This document shows, one piece after another, positions 1-7,418 of a stretch of DNA of 64,000 bases. The translations under genes were made by a program, and so were the position numbers. Each line of letters begins with the position of its first letter. Positions within the stretch are counted from its first letter, which is position 1. Origin of the DNA: Arthrobacter sp. B3I4. GTDB taxonomy: Bacteria; Actinomycetota; Actinomycetes; Actinomycetales; Micrococcaceae. Below the pieces are notes generated by a model, which saw only the letters and a program-made list of their open reading frames with translations, ran no database searches and was not told the origin of the DNA. The stretch spans positions 1 to 64,000 of the forward strand of contig NZ_JAUSYK010000001.1 in NCBI RefSeq assembly GCF_030816855.1, given 5' to 3'.

Positions 1-176
1 TCACCAGAAATCCCTTTGCTGTGACCACAGAGGACGGACGGTTTTATTTCCATCTCGCACCCGATGACGGAGCAGACGTCAACGGCACCGAGTTGTTGAC
101 GTACCAAGCCGGCCCTAAGGTGGCGCACGCACTGCGGCTGGATTCCGTCCGTGGCGCCGGTGGCGCGCCCGCCTAG
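1..176 (+). CDS. C-terminal fragment of an unrecognised protein
   Basis: An open frame runs in from the left edge (codons from base 3) and ends at TAG 174-176, giving 57 residues. The fragment contains TEDGRFYFHLAPDDG and ends in an Ala/Gly-rich tail. I do not recognise the family; it does not look like IolB or IolA. It is convergent with iolG, and the two stop codons interlock in the palindrome CTAG (173-176). The frame has actinobacterial codon usage, so it is probably a real gene end, but nothing about function can be said. Confidence 0.5.
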   Translation, partial: TRNPFAVTTEDGRFYFHLAPDDGADVNGTELLTYQAGPKVAHALRLDSVRGAGGAPA

Positions 177-1186
177 GCGTAGAGGGCGGGCCGGGCGTGC
201 AGCCTGACGGGTACCTTTTCGCCGTTCTTCTGCGCTTCGACGCCCGCCGCGCAGCACGCGGCGGTGGCATAGCCGTCCCACGCGGAGGGGCCGCCGATCT
301 CACCGCGGAGCGCAGCGTCGACCCAGGACTGGATCTCGGCGTCGTAAGCCTTGGCGAAACGTTCTTCGAAACCGGGGGTGACGTTGCCGCCCCAGCGCCC
401 GCCGGCGCGGACATAAGGGCCGTGATCACCGCCGATGCTGACGGTGCCTTCCTCGAAGGCCGCCTGCGTCGCCACTTCGTACCCGAACCGAGCGTTGACG
501 TAGATCTCCACGTCGGCGAGGACCCCGGATTCAGTCTCAATCAGAACGTGTTGCGGGTCGTGCTGCCCGGCGGGCGCGTTCTTGGTGGGCTTGCCCAAAC
601 GGACCTGGACGCTGGTGATTTCCTCACCGGTGAAGAACCGGACGGCGTCGAACTCGTGCACCACCGAATCGTTGATCAGCATCTCGTTCGTAAACCCGGG
701 AGGCGTGGTCGGGTTGCGGTGCTGGTGGTGCAGCATCAGCAGGTCACCGAGCTCACCGTTCCGGATCATGGCAGCCAGGGCCAGGTACTCGGCGTCGAAC
801 CGGCGCATGAAACCGACCTGGATGCGTTTACGGCCCAGCTTCTCCTCGGCCTGCACCACCTGCCAGGAGGATTCGACGTCCGGGGTGAGCGGCTTTTCGC
901 AGAGGATCGGGATGTCCCGGGCGATCGCCGCCAGCAGGAGCTCCTTATGCAGGAAACCGGGGGTGGCAATGAGGACGGCGTCGACGTCCCCGTTGTTGAG
1001 CGCTTCTTCCGCGTCGGCCAGAGCGACGGCGTCCGGGATGCCGTCGACGGCAGCGCGGGCGCGCGCGAGGTCGACGTCGACGACGGCTGCCACGTCGGCC
1101 CCGGAGATCCGGGTGTTCAGCCGCTGGATGTGGTCAGCGCCCATACGGCCGGCGCCGATGACAGCGACGCGAAGGGTTTTCGTCAT
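173..1186 (-). CDS. iolG: Gfo/Idh/MocA oxidoreductase, probable inositol 2-dehydrogenase
   Basis: This is a 337-residue NAD(P)-dependent sugar/cyclitol dehydrogenase that would oxidise myo-inositol (or a stereoisomer) to an inosose. The N-terminal Rossmann motif VIGAGRMGADH is followed by the family CEKPLT motif with its catalytic lysine. The catalytic segment INDSVVHEFD keeps the Asp and His of the IolG group. I chose the ATG at 1186 because AAGGA lies just upstream; an ATG at 1228 would add 14 residues and overlap the iolE stop. It is the last gene of the leftward inositol operon, directly after iolE. The operon context supports inositol as substrate, although related Gfo/Idh enzymes act on other sugars. 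Confidence 0.85.
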   Translation of the reverse strand: MTKTLRVAVIGAGRMGADHIQRLNTRISGADVAAVVDVDLARARAAVDGIPDAVALADAEEALNNGDVDAVLIATPGFLHKELLLAAIARDIPILCEKPLTPDVESSWQVVQAEEKLGRKRIQVGFMRRFDAEYLALAAMIRNGELGDLLMLHHQHRNPTTPPGFTNEMLINDSVVHEFDAVRFFTGEEITSVQVRLGKPTKNAPAGQHDPQHVLIETESGVLADVEIYVNARFGYEVATQAAFEEGTVSIGGDHGPYVRAGGRWGGNVTPGFEERFAKAYDAEIQSWVDAALRGEIGGPSAWDGYATAACCAAGVEAQKNGEKVPVRLHARPALYA

Positions 1187-1227
1187 GGAGTCGTCCTTAG
1201 GAGTGAGGTGGCCGGCATGGGTGGGCA

Positions 1228-2145
1228 TCAGCTGACCGTGGTGCGTGAGCCGCAGGAGAGCAGGTATTGCCGCGTGCGTTTGGCGATCGGCAGGGGAACG
1301 TCGAAGGCGACCGGATACATGTCCTGTTCGACGATGCCGAAGATCGGCCGGTCCAGCCCCTCGACGGCTTCGATGACGGCACGCAGGTCCGGCAGGCCGC
1401 CCGGCGGCTCGGTCATGACGCCCTCAAGGTTCGCGGCTGCCCAGGTCATGTTTTCCGCTTTGACCTTCGTCAGGATGTCAGGGTTGATCTGCTTCAAGTG
1501 GAGGTAGCCGATCCGGTCCGGGTAGTTCTTGATCAGTTCCAGGCTGGAGGCACCGCAGTACTCAGCGTGGCCGGTGTCCAGGCACAGGTTCAGGTACTGC
1601 GGGTCGGTCGCATCGAGCAGGGTTTCGATGTCCTGCTGGGCGCCGACGTGGGAGTCCGCGTGGGGGTGAAACTGTTGCTTCAGGCCGAAGTCCCGCAGCA
1701 GCGTCTCGCCCAGACGGTTGTGGCCGGCGAACAGGTCGTTCCAGGCCTCCCCGGTCAGCTGGCTGCTCTCCAGGGCTTCGCCGGTGACATCATCCCGCCA
1801 CATTCCGGGGATAACCACCATGTGTTCGCCGCCCATGGCCGCGGTAAGCTCAGCGACTCTGCGGGCCGGCTCCCACGCGGTCTCCCATTGGTCCAGGCCG
1901 CGGTGGAACGCGGTGAATACCGTCCCGCCGGTGACCTTGAGGTCGCGTTGCTGGAGCTCCTCGGCCAGGCGGGCCGGGTCTGGAGGCAGATAGCCGTACG
2001 GGCCCAGTTCGATCCACTTGTAACCGGCTGCGGCGACTTCATCGAGGAACCGTTCCCAGGGGGTCTGCTTGGGGTCGTCGGCAAACCACACTCCCCAGGA
2101 GTCCGGTGCGGTGCCGATGATGAGCTTGTTCTCGTGGTCCGTCAT
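1228..2145 (-). CDS. iolE: Myo-inosose-2 dehydratase (IolE-type TIM barrel)
   Basis: This 305-residue protein of the sugar-phosphate isomerase/epimerase (AP endonuclease 2) superfamily matches IolE, which dehydrates 2-keto-myo-inositol to the trihydroxycyclohexane dione that IolD hydrolyses. The N-terminus IGTAPDSWGVWFADD is typical of IolE. Metal-binding positions are visible in HPHADSHVG, LCLDTGHAEYCG and GYLHLKQI, and the barrel closes with IFGIVEQDMY. It lies between iolD and iolG on the same strand, 56 bases after iolD. Length and motifs are ordinary for the family. Confidence 0.9.
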   Translation of the reverse strand: MTDHENKLIIGTAPDSWGVWFADDPKQTPWERFLDEVAAAGYKWIELGPYGYLPPDPARLAEELQQRDLKVTGGTVFTAFHRGLDQWETAWEPARRVAELTAAMGGEHMVVIPGMWRDDVTGEALESSQLTGEAWNDLFAGHNRLGETLLRDFGLKQQFHPHADSHVGAQQDIETLLDATDPQYLNLCLDTGHAEYCGASSLELIKNYPDRIGYLHLKQINPDILTKVKAENMTWAAANLEGVMTEPPGGLPDLRAVIEAVEGLDRPIFGIVEQDMYPVAFDVPLPIAKRTRQYLLSCGSRTTVS

Positions 2146-2201
2146 GACAGCGTTCTCTTTCTCTTCCGGGAGTCTCTTCCGGGAGCTGGTTCAGCCCGAT
2201 G

Positions 2202-4163
2202 TCACCCGAGCAATTTGCGCTGGCGTTTTTTGTGGCCTGCGTACGTCTCGTACGCCTGCCGGGTCGACTCGAGTTCCGATACTTGGGAAACGGGAACGTC
2301 CCACCAGGATTCTGAACTCGGGGCGTCCAGCAGGGGGTCGGATTCGACGTGGATCAGGATGGGGCCGCCACGTTCGGGGGCGGCTTTGGCGTCCCGGACG
2401 GCCTGTTCGAGTTCGTCGATGGCCTTCTCGCCCGGATCGATCCGGAACACCTTCACACCCAGGCTCTCGGCGTTCAGGGCGAGGTCCACGGGCAGGATGT
2501 CGCCCTCATCGAAGCTGTGCTGGTCGTCGTCGAGGCTGCGGTACCGGGTCCCGAACCGTTGGGAGCCAAGTGATTCGGAGAGCGAACCGATGGAGGCGTA
2601 GCCATGGTTTTGAATGAGGACCACAATCAGCTTGATCCGCTCCGCGACCGCGGTGACCAGTTCGGTGTGCATCATGAGGTAGGAGCCGTCCCCCACCATT
2701 ACGACGACGTCGCGGTCCACCCCGCCCCTCGCAGCTTCCGCCAGCACTGCACGTTTGACGCCTAGACCGCCGGGGATTTCGTAGCCCATGCACGAGTAGG
2801 CGTACTCCACGTGGTAGCCGAACGGGTCCCGTACCCGCCACATCTTGTGCAGGTCACCGGGCAGGGATCCGGCCGCGCAGACAACAACGTCACGGGCGGC
2901 CATGGCCCGGTAAGTGGCACCAATTATTTCGTTCTGGGAGGACAGCGGGCTTGCGCGGGTCTCGAACGCTGCATCCACGGTGGCGTCCCAGCGCTGCTTC
3001 TCTGCCGCCACCTGTTCTTCGAGGTCCGCACCAACGCGGTAGCCGCCGAGGGCCCGGTTCAGCTTGACCAGTGCCTTGCGGGCGTCAGCCACGATCGGCA
3101 GGGAGCTGCCGTGTTTGTAGGCATCGAGCGGGGCGACGTTGATGTTGATGAACTTGACGTCCGGGTTCTTGAAGGCCGTCCGGGACGCCGTCGTGAAGTC
3201 CTGGTAACGGGTGCCGATTCCGATGATGAGATCGGCGTCGGCCGCGAGGGCGTTGGCCGCCGTCGTCCCGGTGGAGCCGACCGCGCCGAGGGAGGACTGG
3301 TGGTCCCAGGGCAGAACGCCGACGCCGGCCTGGGTGTTGCCCACCGGGATGCCGGTCAACCGGACGAACTCCGCGAGTTCCTCGTGGGCGTAGGCGTAGA
3401 GAACACCGCCGCCGGCGATGATGAACGGGCGTTTGGCGGCGCGGATCAAGTCGGCGGCCCGGCGGATGTCCTCGTCGTCGGCGTCCGGGCGGCGGATCCG
3501 CCATTCGCGGTCGGCGAGGAATTCCTCCGGCACTTCGAGCGCCTCCGCCTGGACGTCCTGGGGCAGTGAGATGACCACGGCGCCGGTCTCAGCCGGGTCG
3601 GTCAGGACGCGGAGGCCGTTATGGAGGGCGGAAAACAGCTGCTCGGGCCGGGAAACGCGATCGAAGAATTTCGAGAGCGGACGGAAGGCGTCATTGACGG
3701 TGATGTCGTAGGCGTAGGGCTGCTCGAGCTGCTGCAGCACCGGGTCGGCGGCGCGCGTGGCGAAGCTGTCGCTCGGGAGCAGCAGCACCGGCAACCGATT
3801 CGCTGTGGCCAGGGCGGCGCCGGTCAGCAGGTTCGAGGACCCCGGGCCGATCGAGGTGCTGACTGCGAACGTCGCACGCCGGCGCGTGTGCCGGGCGTAG
3901 CCGACAGCCTGGTGGGCCAGGGCCTGTTCGTTGCGGCCCTGGTAGTACGGCATGATCGACGGGTCGAGTTGCTGGTACTGCTTGAGCGCCTGGCCCACTC
4001 CGGCGACGTTGCCGTGGCCGAAGATCCCGAAGATGCCCGGGATCAGCCGCTCCCGGTAGTCCTGGCCGGCGATCGAGTCGACGGTGTACTGCCGGGACAG
4101 GTACGCGACAACCGCCTGTGCGACGGTCATGCTGCGGGCTCCCGTGGGTGTTGCTGTTCGCAT
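2202..4163 (-). CDS. iolD: ThDP-dependent trihydroxycyclohexane-1,2-dione acylhydrolase
   Basis: IolD (653 residues) opens the inositol ring product to 5-deoxyglucuronate using thiamine diphosphate. The N-terminal ThDP-binding domain carries the activating glutamate in YYQGRNEQALAHQ. The C-terminal domain has the ThDP/Mg motif, from GDGSYLMM to IQNHGYASIG. The insertion typical of IolD, absent from acetolactate synthases, accounts for the extra length. Start ATG 4163 lies 6 bases after the stop of the preceding aldolase gene; an internal ATG at 4130 (MTVAQ) is a possible alternative. It is part of the iolC-aldolase-iolD-iolE-iolG operon. The downstream isomerase gene iolB is not in the window. 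Confidence 0.93.
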   Translation of the reverse strand: MRTATPTGARSMTVAQAVVAYLSRQYTVDSIAGQDYRERLIPGIFGIFGHGNVAGVGQALKQYQQLDPSIMPYYQGRNEQALAHQAVGYARHTRRRATFAVSTSIGPGSSNLLTGAALATANRLPVLLLPSDSFATRAADPVLQQLEQPYAYDITVNDAFRPLSKFFDRVSRPEQLFSALHNGLRVLTDPAETGAVVISLPQDVQAEALEVPEEFLADREWRIRRPDADDEDIRRAADLIRAAKRPFIIAGGGVLYAYAHEELAEFVRLTGIPVGNTQAGVGVLPWDHQSSLGAVGSTGTTAANALAADADLIIGIGTRYQDFTTASRTAFKNPDVKFININVAPLDAYKHGSSLPIVADARKALVKLNRALGGYRVGADLEEQVAAEKQRWDATVDAAFETRASPLSSQNEIIGATYRAMAARDVVVCAAGSLPGDLHKMWRVRDPFGYHVEYAYSCMGYEIPGGLGVKRAVLAEAARGGVDRDVVVMVGDGSYLMMHTELVTAVAERIKLIVVLIQNHGYASIGSLSESLGSQRFGTRYRSLDDDQHSFDEGDILPVDLALNAESLGVKVFRIDPGEKAIDELEQAVRDAKAAPERGGPILIHVESDPLLDAPSSESWWDVPVSQVSELESTRQAYETYAGHKKRQRKLLG

Positions 4164-4169
4164 GGTGAT

Positions 4170-5105
4170 CTACTCCGGTCCTTCCGCGGCGTGGTTGAAG
4201 AGGGACGCTGCACTGGCGACGGCGCCTGCAACGTCCCCGTCGGCGGGGTACAAGACCGTCCGTCCGACGGTGAGTCCCTGCACCCCTGGCAGCGCCAAGG
4301 CTGCCTGCCAGGTAGCGAACACCTCATCCTGGGGGCCGTCCGGGTCACCGCCCAGGAGGACCGTGGGCATGGTGGTGGCGGCCATGACCCGCTCCATCTC
4401 GGCCACGACCGGAAGCTTCATCCAGGTGTAGGCGCTGGTGGAACCAAGACCCCCGGCGATGGCAATGGACCTGATCACGGCGTCGGTGGACAAGTCGTTG
4501 CGGAGCCTGCCCTTCTCGCGGACCGACAGGAAAGGCTCCACCATGGCGATCAGCTTGCGCTCGGCAAGGGAGTCGATGGCCTTGGCGGTCGCTTCGAGCA
4601 GGGACACCGTGTCCGGGTCCCCGAGGCAGATCCGGGTGAGCATCTTCCCGCCGTCAGCACCCAGAGCCTGCAGCGCCGCGGCGGTGTGGCCGGTGAAGCG
4701 GTCATCAACTTCGTTGACCAGATCCGCCAGCCCGCCGCGGTTCATCGACCCGAAGACCAGTTTGCCGTCGAGGGCGCCCAGCAGGAGCAGGTCATCCATG
4801 ACATCAGGGGACGCCAGGACGCCGTCCACGGCCGGATGGGCCAAAGCGATCTGCAAGCGGTCCAGGAGCTGGCGGCGATCCGCCATGGCTGTTGGGTCGG
4901 CGCCCACGGCCAGGGCCCCGCGGGCCGGGTGGTCGGCAGCGACAATGAAGTTCTGCCGCCCCGCTCTGGGTCCGGGGTGGCGGCGGCGGGCCGCAGCTGC
5001 CCGGGAAACAGCGTCCGGGTCTTCCAGCCGGGTGGTGCTCAGGTGTGCGTACCGGCGGGGATCGTCATTGAGGGCGTTGTTCGAGGCCAGTGGCGTGAGG
5101 GTCAC
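4170..5105 (-). CDS. Cgl0158-family (beta/alpha)8 aldolase of inositol operons
   Basis: This 311-residue barrel protein resembles the Cgl0158 family found in actinobacterial inositol clusters and is distantly related to the DeoC/LacD aldolases. By position it should cleave 2-deoxy-5-keto-gluconate 6-phosphate into dihydroxyacetone phosphate and malonate semialdehyde, the step done by IolJ in Bacillus. Barrel strands are visible as FIVAADHPARG, VDGVLASPD and MKLPVVAEMERV, and the C-terminal half has LLGGDPDGPQ and LTVGRTVLYP, typical of phosphate-binding ends of such aldolases. The first codon overlaps the iolC stop (5102-5105), implying coupled translation with the kinase that makes its substrate. 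The reaction is inferred from context. Confidence 0.75.
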   Translation of the reverse strand: MTLTPLASNNALNDDPRRYAHLSTTRLEDPDAVSRAAAARRRHPGPRAGRQNFIVAADHPARGALAVGADPTAMADRRQLLDRLQIALAHPAVDGVLASPDVMDDLLLLGALDGKLVFGSMNRGGLADLVNEVDDRFTGHTAAALQALGADGGKMLTRICLGDPDTVSLLEATAKAIDSLAERKLIAMVEPFLSVREKGRLRNDLSTDAVIRSIAIAGGLGSTSAYTWMKLPVVAEMERVMAATTMPTVLLGGDPDGPQDEVFATWQAALALPGVQGLTVGRTVLYPADGDVAGAVASAASLFNHAAEGPE

Positions 5106-6103
5106 AGGGTTGTTCCTTCGAAGCTGAAGGTGGACGGAACCGGCCGGCCGCGTTCCGCGAGCAGCGCAACAACCTCGTCCGGCGTCGGCATCGCATCGGC
5201 GCAGGACAGGCGGGATGCCACGATGGCACCTGCCGCGTTGGCGTAGTCGAGAATTCCGGCCAGGGGCCAGCCGGACAGCAAGCCGTGGCAGAAGGCGCCG
5301 CCGAAGGCGTCTCCGGCACCCAGCCCGTTGACGGTCTCCACCGGCACCGGCGCGGAGACCACCCGCTCGGTGCGGGTCTTGGCCATGACCCCCGCGGAAC
5401 CGAGCTTGACGACGGCGATTTCGACGCCCGCGGCCAGCAACCGGTCAGCCTGCTCGTCGGGGGTCCCTTCCCCCACAGCGACCGCGCACTCGGTGTCATT
5501 GCCGATCGCCACCGTCACCTGGGGCAGGATCTGGGCGATCTGGGTCCGGGCTTCCTCCCTGGAAGGCCAGAACATGGGGCGGTAGTCGAGGTCCAGAACG
5601 GTGAACTGTCCCTCCGCCAGGTCCGACCGGGAGCGGGCTTCATGGGCCTTGCGGTGGGCCGCACGGCTCGGCTCGGCGCACAGGCCGGTGACCGTGGACC
5701 AGAAGATCCGGGCTTCCCGGATGGCGTCCAGATCCAGCTCCTCGGGCGTGATCTGCAGGTCCGGAGCCGTCGGCAGCCGGCCGTAGAAGTAGAGCGGGAA
5801 CTGATCAGGGGGCATGATGGCGCAGAACGTCACCGCCGTCGGCCACTGTCTTACCGGGGAAACAAAGCAATCGTCCACGCCGAACTTCCGCAGCTCCCGG
5901 TGCAGGTAGGCGCCGAAGGGGTCGTCGCCGGTGCGGGTAATGACCGCCGCGCGGCGCCCGTGCCGGGCAGCGGCCACTGCCACGTTCGCGGGAGAACCGC
6001 CGAGGTACTTGCTGAAGGAGGTGACGTCCTCAAGGCCCACGCCAACATCATTGGGGTAGATGTCGACGCTGATTCGCCCGATCGTGAGTAGTTCGTGGGT
6101 CAC
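5102..6103 (-). CDS. iolC: 5-dehydro-2-deoxygluconokinase (PfkB family)
   Basis: IolC (333 residues) phosphorylates 2-deoxy-5-keto-D-gluconate with ATP before aldol cleavage. The N-terminal PfkB signature is visible in KYLGGSPANVAVAAARHG. The ATP/anion-hole signature VNGLGAGDAFGGAF carries the catalytic Asp. The start is a GTG (6101-6103) preceded by AAAGGG. It is the first gene of the leftward inositol operon, so the operon promoter should lie in 6104-6284. The next gene overlaps it by 4 bases. The assignment over other PfkB sugar kinases rests on IolD and IolE next door. Confidence 0.88.
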   Translation of the reverse strand: MTHELLTIGRISVDIYPNDVGVGLEDVTSFSKYLGGSPANVAVAAARHGRRAAVITRTGDDPFGAYLHRELRKFGVDDCFVSPVRQWPTAVTFCAIMPPDQFPLYFYGRLPTAPDLQITPEELDLDAIREARIFWSTVTGLCAEPSRAAHRKAHEARSRSDLAEGQFTVLDLDYRPMFWPSREEARTQIAQILPQVTVAIGNDTECAVAVGEGTPDEQADRLLAAGVEIAVVKLGSAGVMAKTRTERVVSAPVPVETVNGLGAGDAFGGAFCHGLLSGWPLAGILDYANAAGAIVASRLSCADAMPTPDEVVALLAERGRPVPSTFSFEGTTL

Positions 6104-6240
6104 GGCAGCGGGCCCTTTCTTCTCAGATTCGGTACCTCTTCGACAGCCGGAAACCGTCAGGCAAGCAGTGCGGAACAGCGGAATCCACAGGATGGAACGT
6201 GTTCAGGACCACAATATGGATTACTTTGCACTACTGCTCA

Positions 6241-6266
6241 TGTCCAGTCAAATGTATGTTCGGACA
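6241..6266 (-). promoter_or_regulatory. Candidate operator/promoter of the inositol operon
   Basis: In the 181-base gap before iolC, TGTCC (6241-6245) and GGACA (6262-6266) form an inverted repeat with a 16-base centre. A -35-like TTGACT on the minus strand (plus 6246-6251) lies inside it, but no convincing -10 at normal spacing was found. The overlap of a -35-like element with a palindrome would fit repression by a LacI- or GntR-type inositol regulator, none of which is encoded in the window. Confidence 0.35.
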
Positions 6267-6284
6267 AACTTTCCGCGGCGCTCC

Positions 6285-7370
6285 TTAGCGGCCTGAGGCG
6301 GCCAGCTCTGCAAGCAGCTCGGTTTTGCGTTCTTCGCTGGCGAACGAGGACCGGATGGAGTTGGCGGCGAGGCGCACGCAGTCGAACTCGGACAGCCCGA
6401 TCACGGACCTGAGCTGGGCAAAGTTGTCATCGACATAGCCTCCGAAGTAGGCAGGGTCGTCCGAGTGCACGCTGACGTTCAGCCCGGCGGCGAGCATGCC
6501 CGGCACCGGGTGCTCGGCCAGCGTGTCGACAGCGCGAAGGCGCACGTTGGAGAGCGGGCAGACGGTCAGCGGCATGAGTTCGTTGAACAGTCGCTCCACC
6601 AGCTCCGGGTCTTCCATGCAGCGGATGCCGTGGTCGATGCGTTCGACGTCCAGCAGGTCCAGCGCCTCGATGATGTACGACGTCGGGCCTTCCTCGCCGG
6701 CGTGCGCGGTCCGGTGCAGCCCGGCCTCCTTGGCCCGGGCGAAGAGCCGTTCAAACTTCGACGGCGGATTGCCCACCTCGGCTGAGTCGAGTCCGATCCC
6801 CGCGATCGGAGCTTCCATCGCGAGCAGCTGCTCCAGCACCTGCAGCGCCGACTCCTCGGAGAGGTGGCGCAGGAACGCGGCGATCAGCAGGGTCGAGATG
6901 CCGAACTCGTGCAGCGAGGTGGCCAGCACGGAAGCGACACCGTTGACGCAGGTCTCCAGGGACACCCCACGGCTCAGATGCGCCTGCGGGTCGATCATGA
7001 TCTCGGCGTGCCGCACCCCAGCGGCGGCGGCCCGTGTCAGGTACGCCCGGGTCATGTCCGCGAAGTCCTGCTCGGTCTGCAGCACCGCCATGTTCGCATA
7101 GTAGAGGTCCAGGAACGAGCTCAGGTCCGAGAATTCGTATTTGGCCCGGAGTTCGTCCACGTCCGCGTAGGGCAGCGCGATCCCGTTGCGTTCCGCGAGC
7201 GCGAAGATCAGTTCCGGCTCCAGCGTGCCCTCGATGTGCAGGTGCAGCTCGGCAACCGGCAGCACGTGGACTTCTTCGGGAACCTCGGCGAACTCGGGGC
7301 CCCCCTCAGTCTGCGGCTCATCCTGCGGCATGTTCTGCGGCACTTCGGCGCCGACGGCGGTAGTTTCCAT
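6285..7370 (-). CDS. add: Adenosine/adenine deaminase family protein
   Basis: This 361-residue amidohydrolase deaminates an adenine-containing substrate in purine salvage. The zinc-binding motif is AELHLHIEGTLEPEL, the catalytic region contains HAGEEGP and ERIDHGIRC, and the final metal ligand is in VHSDDPAYFGGYV. The GTLEPEL and SDDPAYFGGY versions of these motifs resemble the adenine deaminase (type 2, Aah1-like) branch more than classical adenosine deaminase, so adenine may be the true substrate. An acidic N-terminal extension of about 40 residues precedes the barrel. It is divergent from the uvrA-like gene with 48 bases between starts, and separated from the inositol operon by that operon's promoter region. 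Confidence 0.85.
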   Translation of the reverse strand: METTAVGAEVPQNMPQDEPQTEGGPEFAEVPEEVHVLPVAELHLHIEGTLEPELIFALAERNGIALPYADVDELRAKYEFSDLSSFLDLYYANMAVLQTEQDFADMTRAYLTRAAAAGVRHAEIMIDPQAHLSRGVSLETCVNGVASVLATSLHEFGISTLLIAAFLRHLSEESALQVLEQLLAMEAPIAGIGLDSAEVGNPPSKFERLFARAKEAGLHRTAHAGEEGPTSYIIEALDLLDVERIDHGIRCMEDPELVERLFNELMPLTVCPLSNVRLRAVDTLAEHPVPGMLAAGLNVSVHSDDPAYFGGYVDDNFAQLRSVIGLSEFDCVRLAANSIRSSFASEERKTELLAELAASGR

Positions 7371-7418
7371 TCGGTAAGGATATGCCTGCCGGGGTCAAGG
7401 CCGGATACAGTCAACTAG

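Noticed and set aside
3621..5246. 541-residue open frame on the plus strand
   Set aside because: Antisense to iolD, the aldolase and iolC; no motif, and the real genes on the minus strand are unambiguous.
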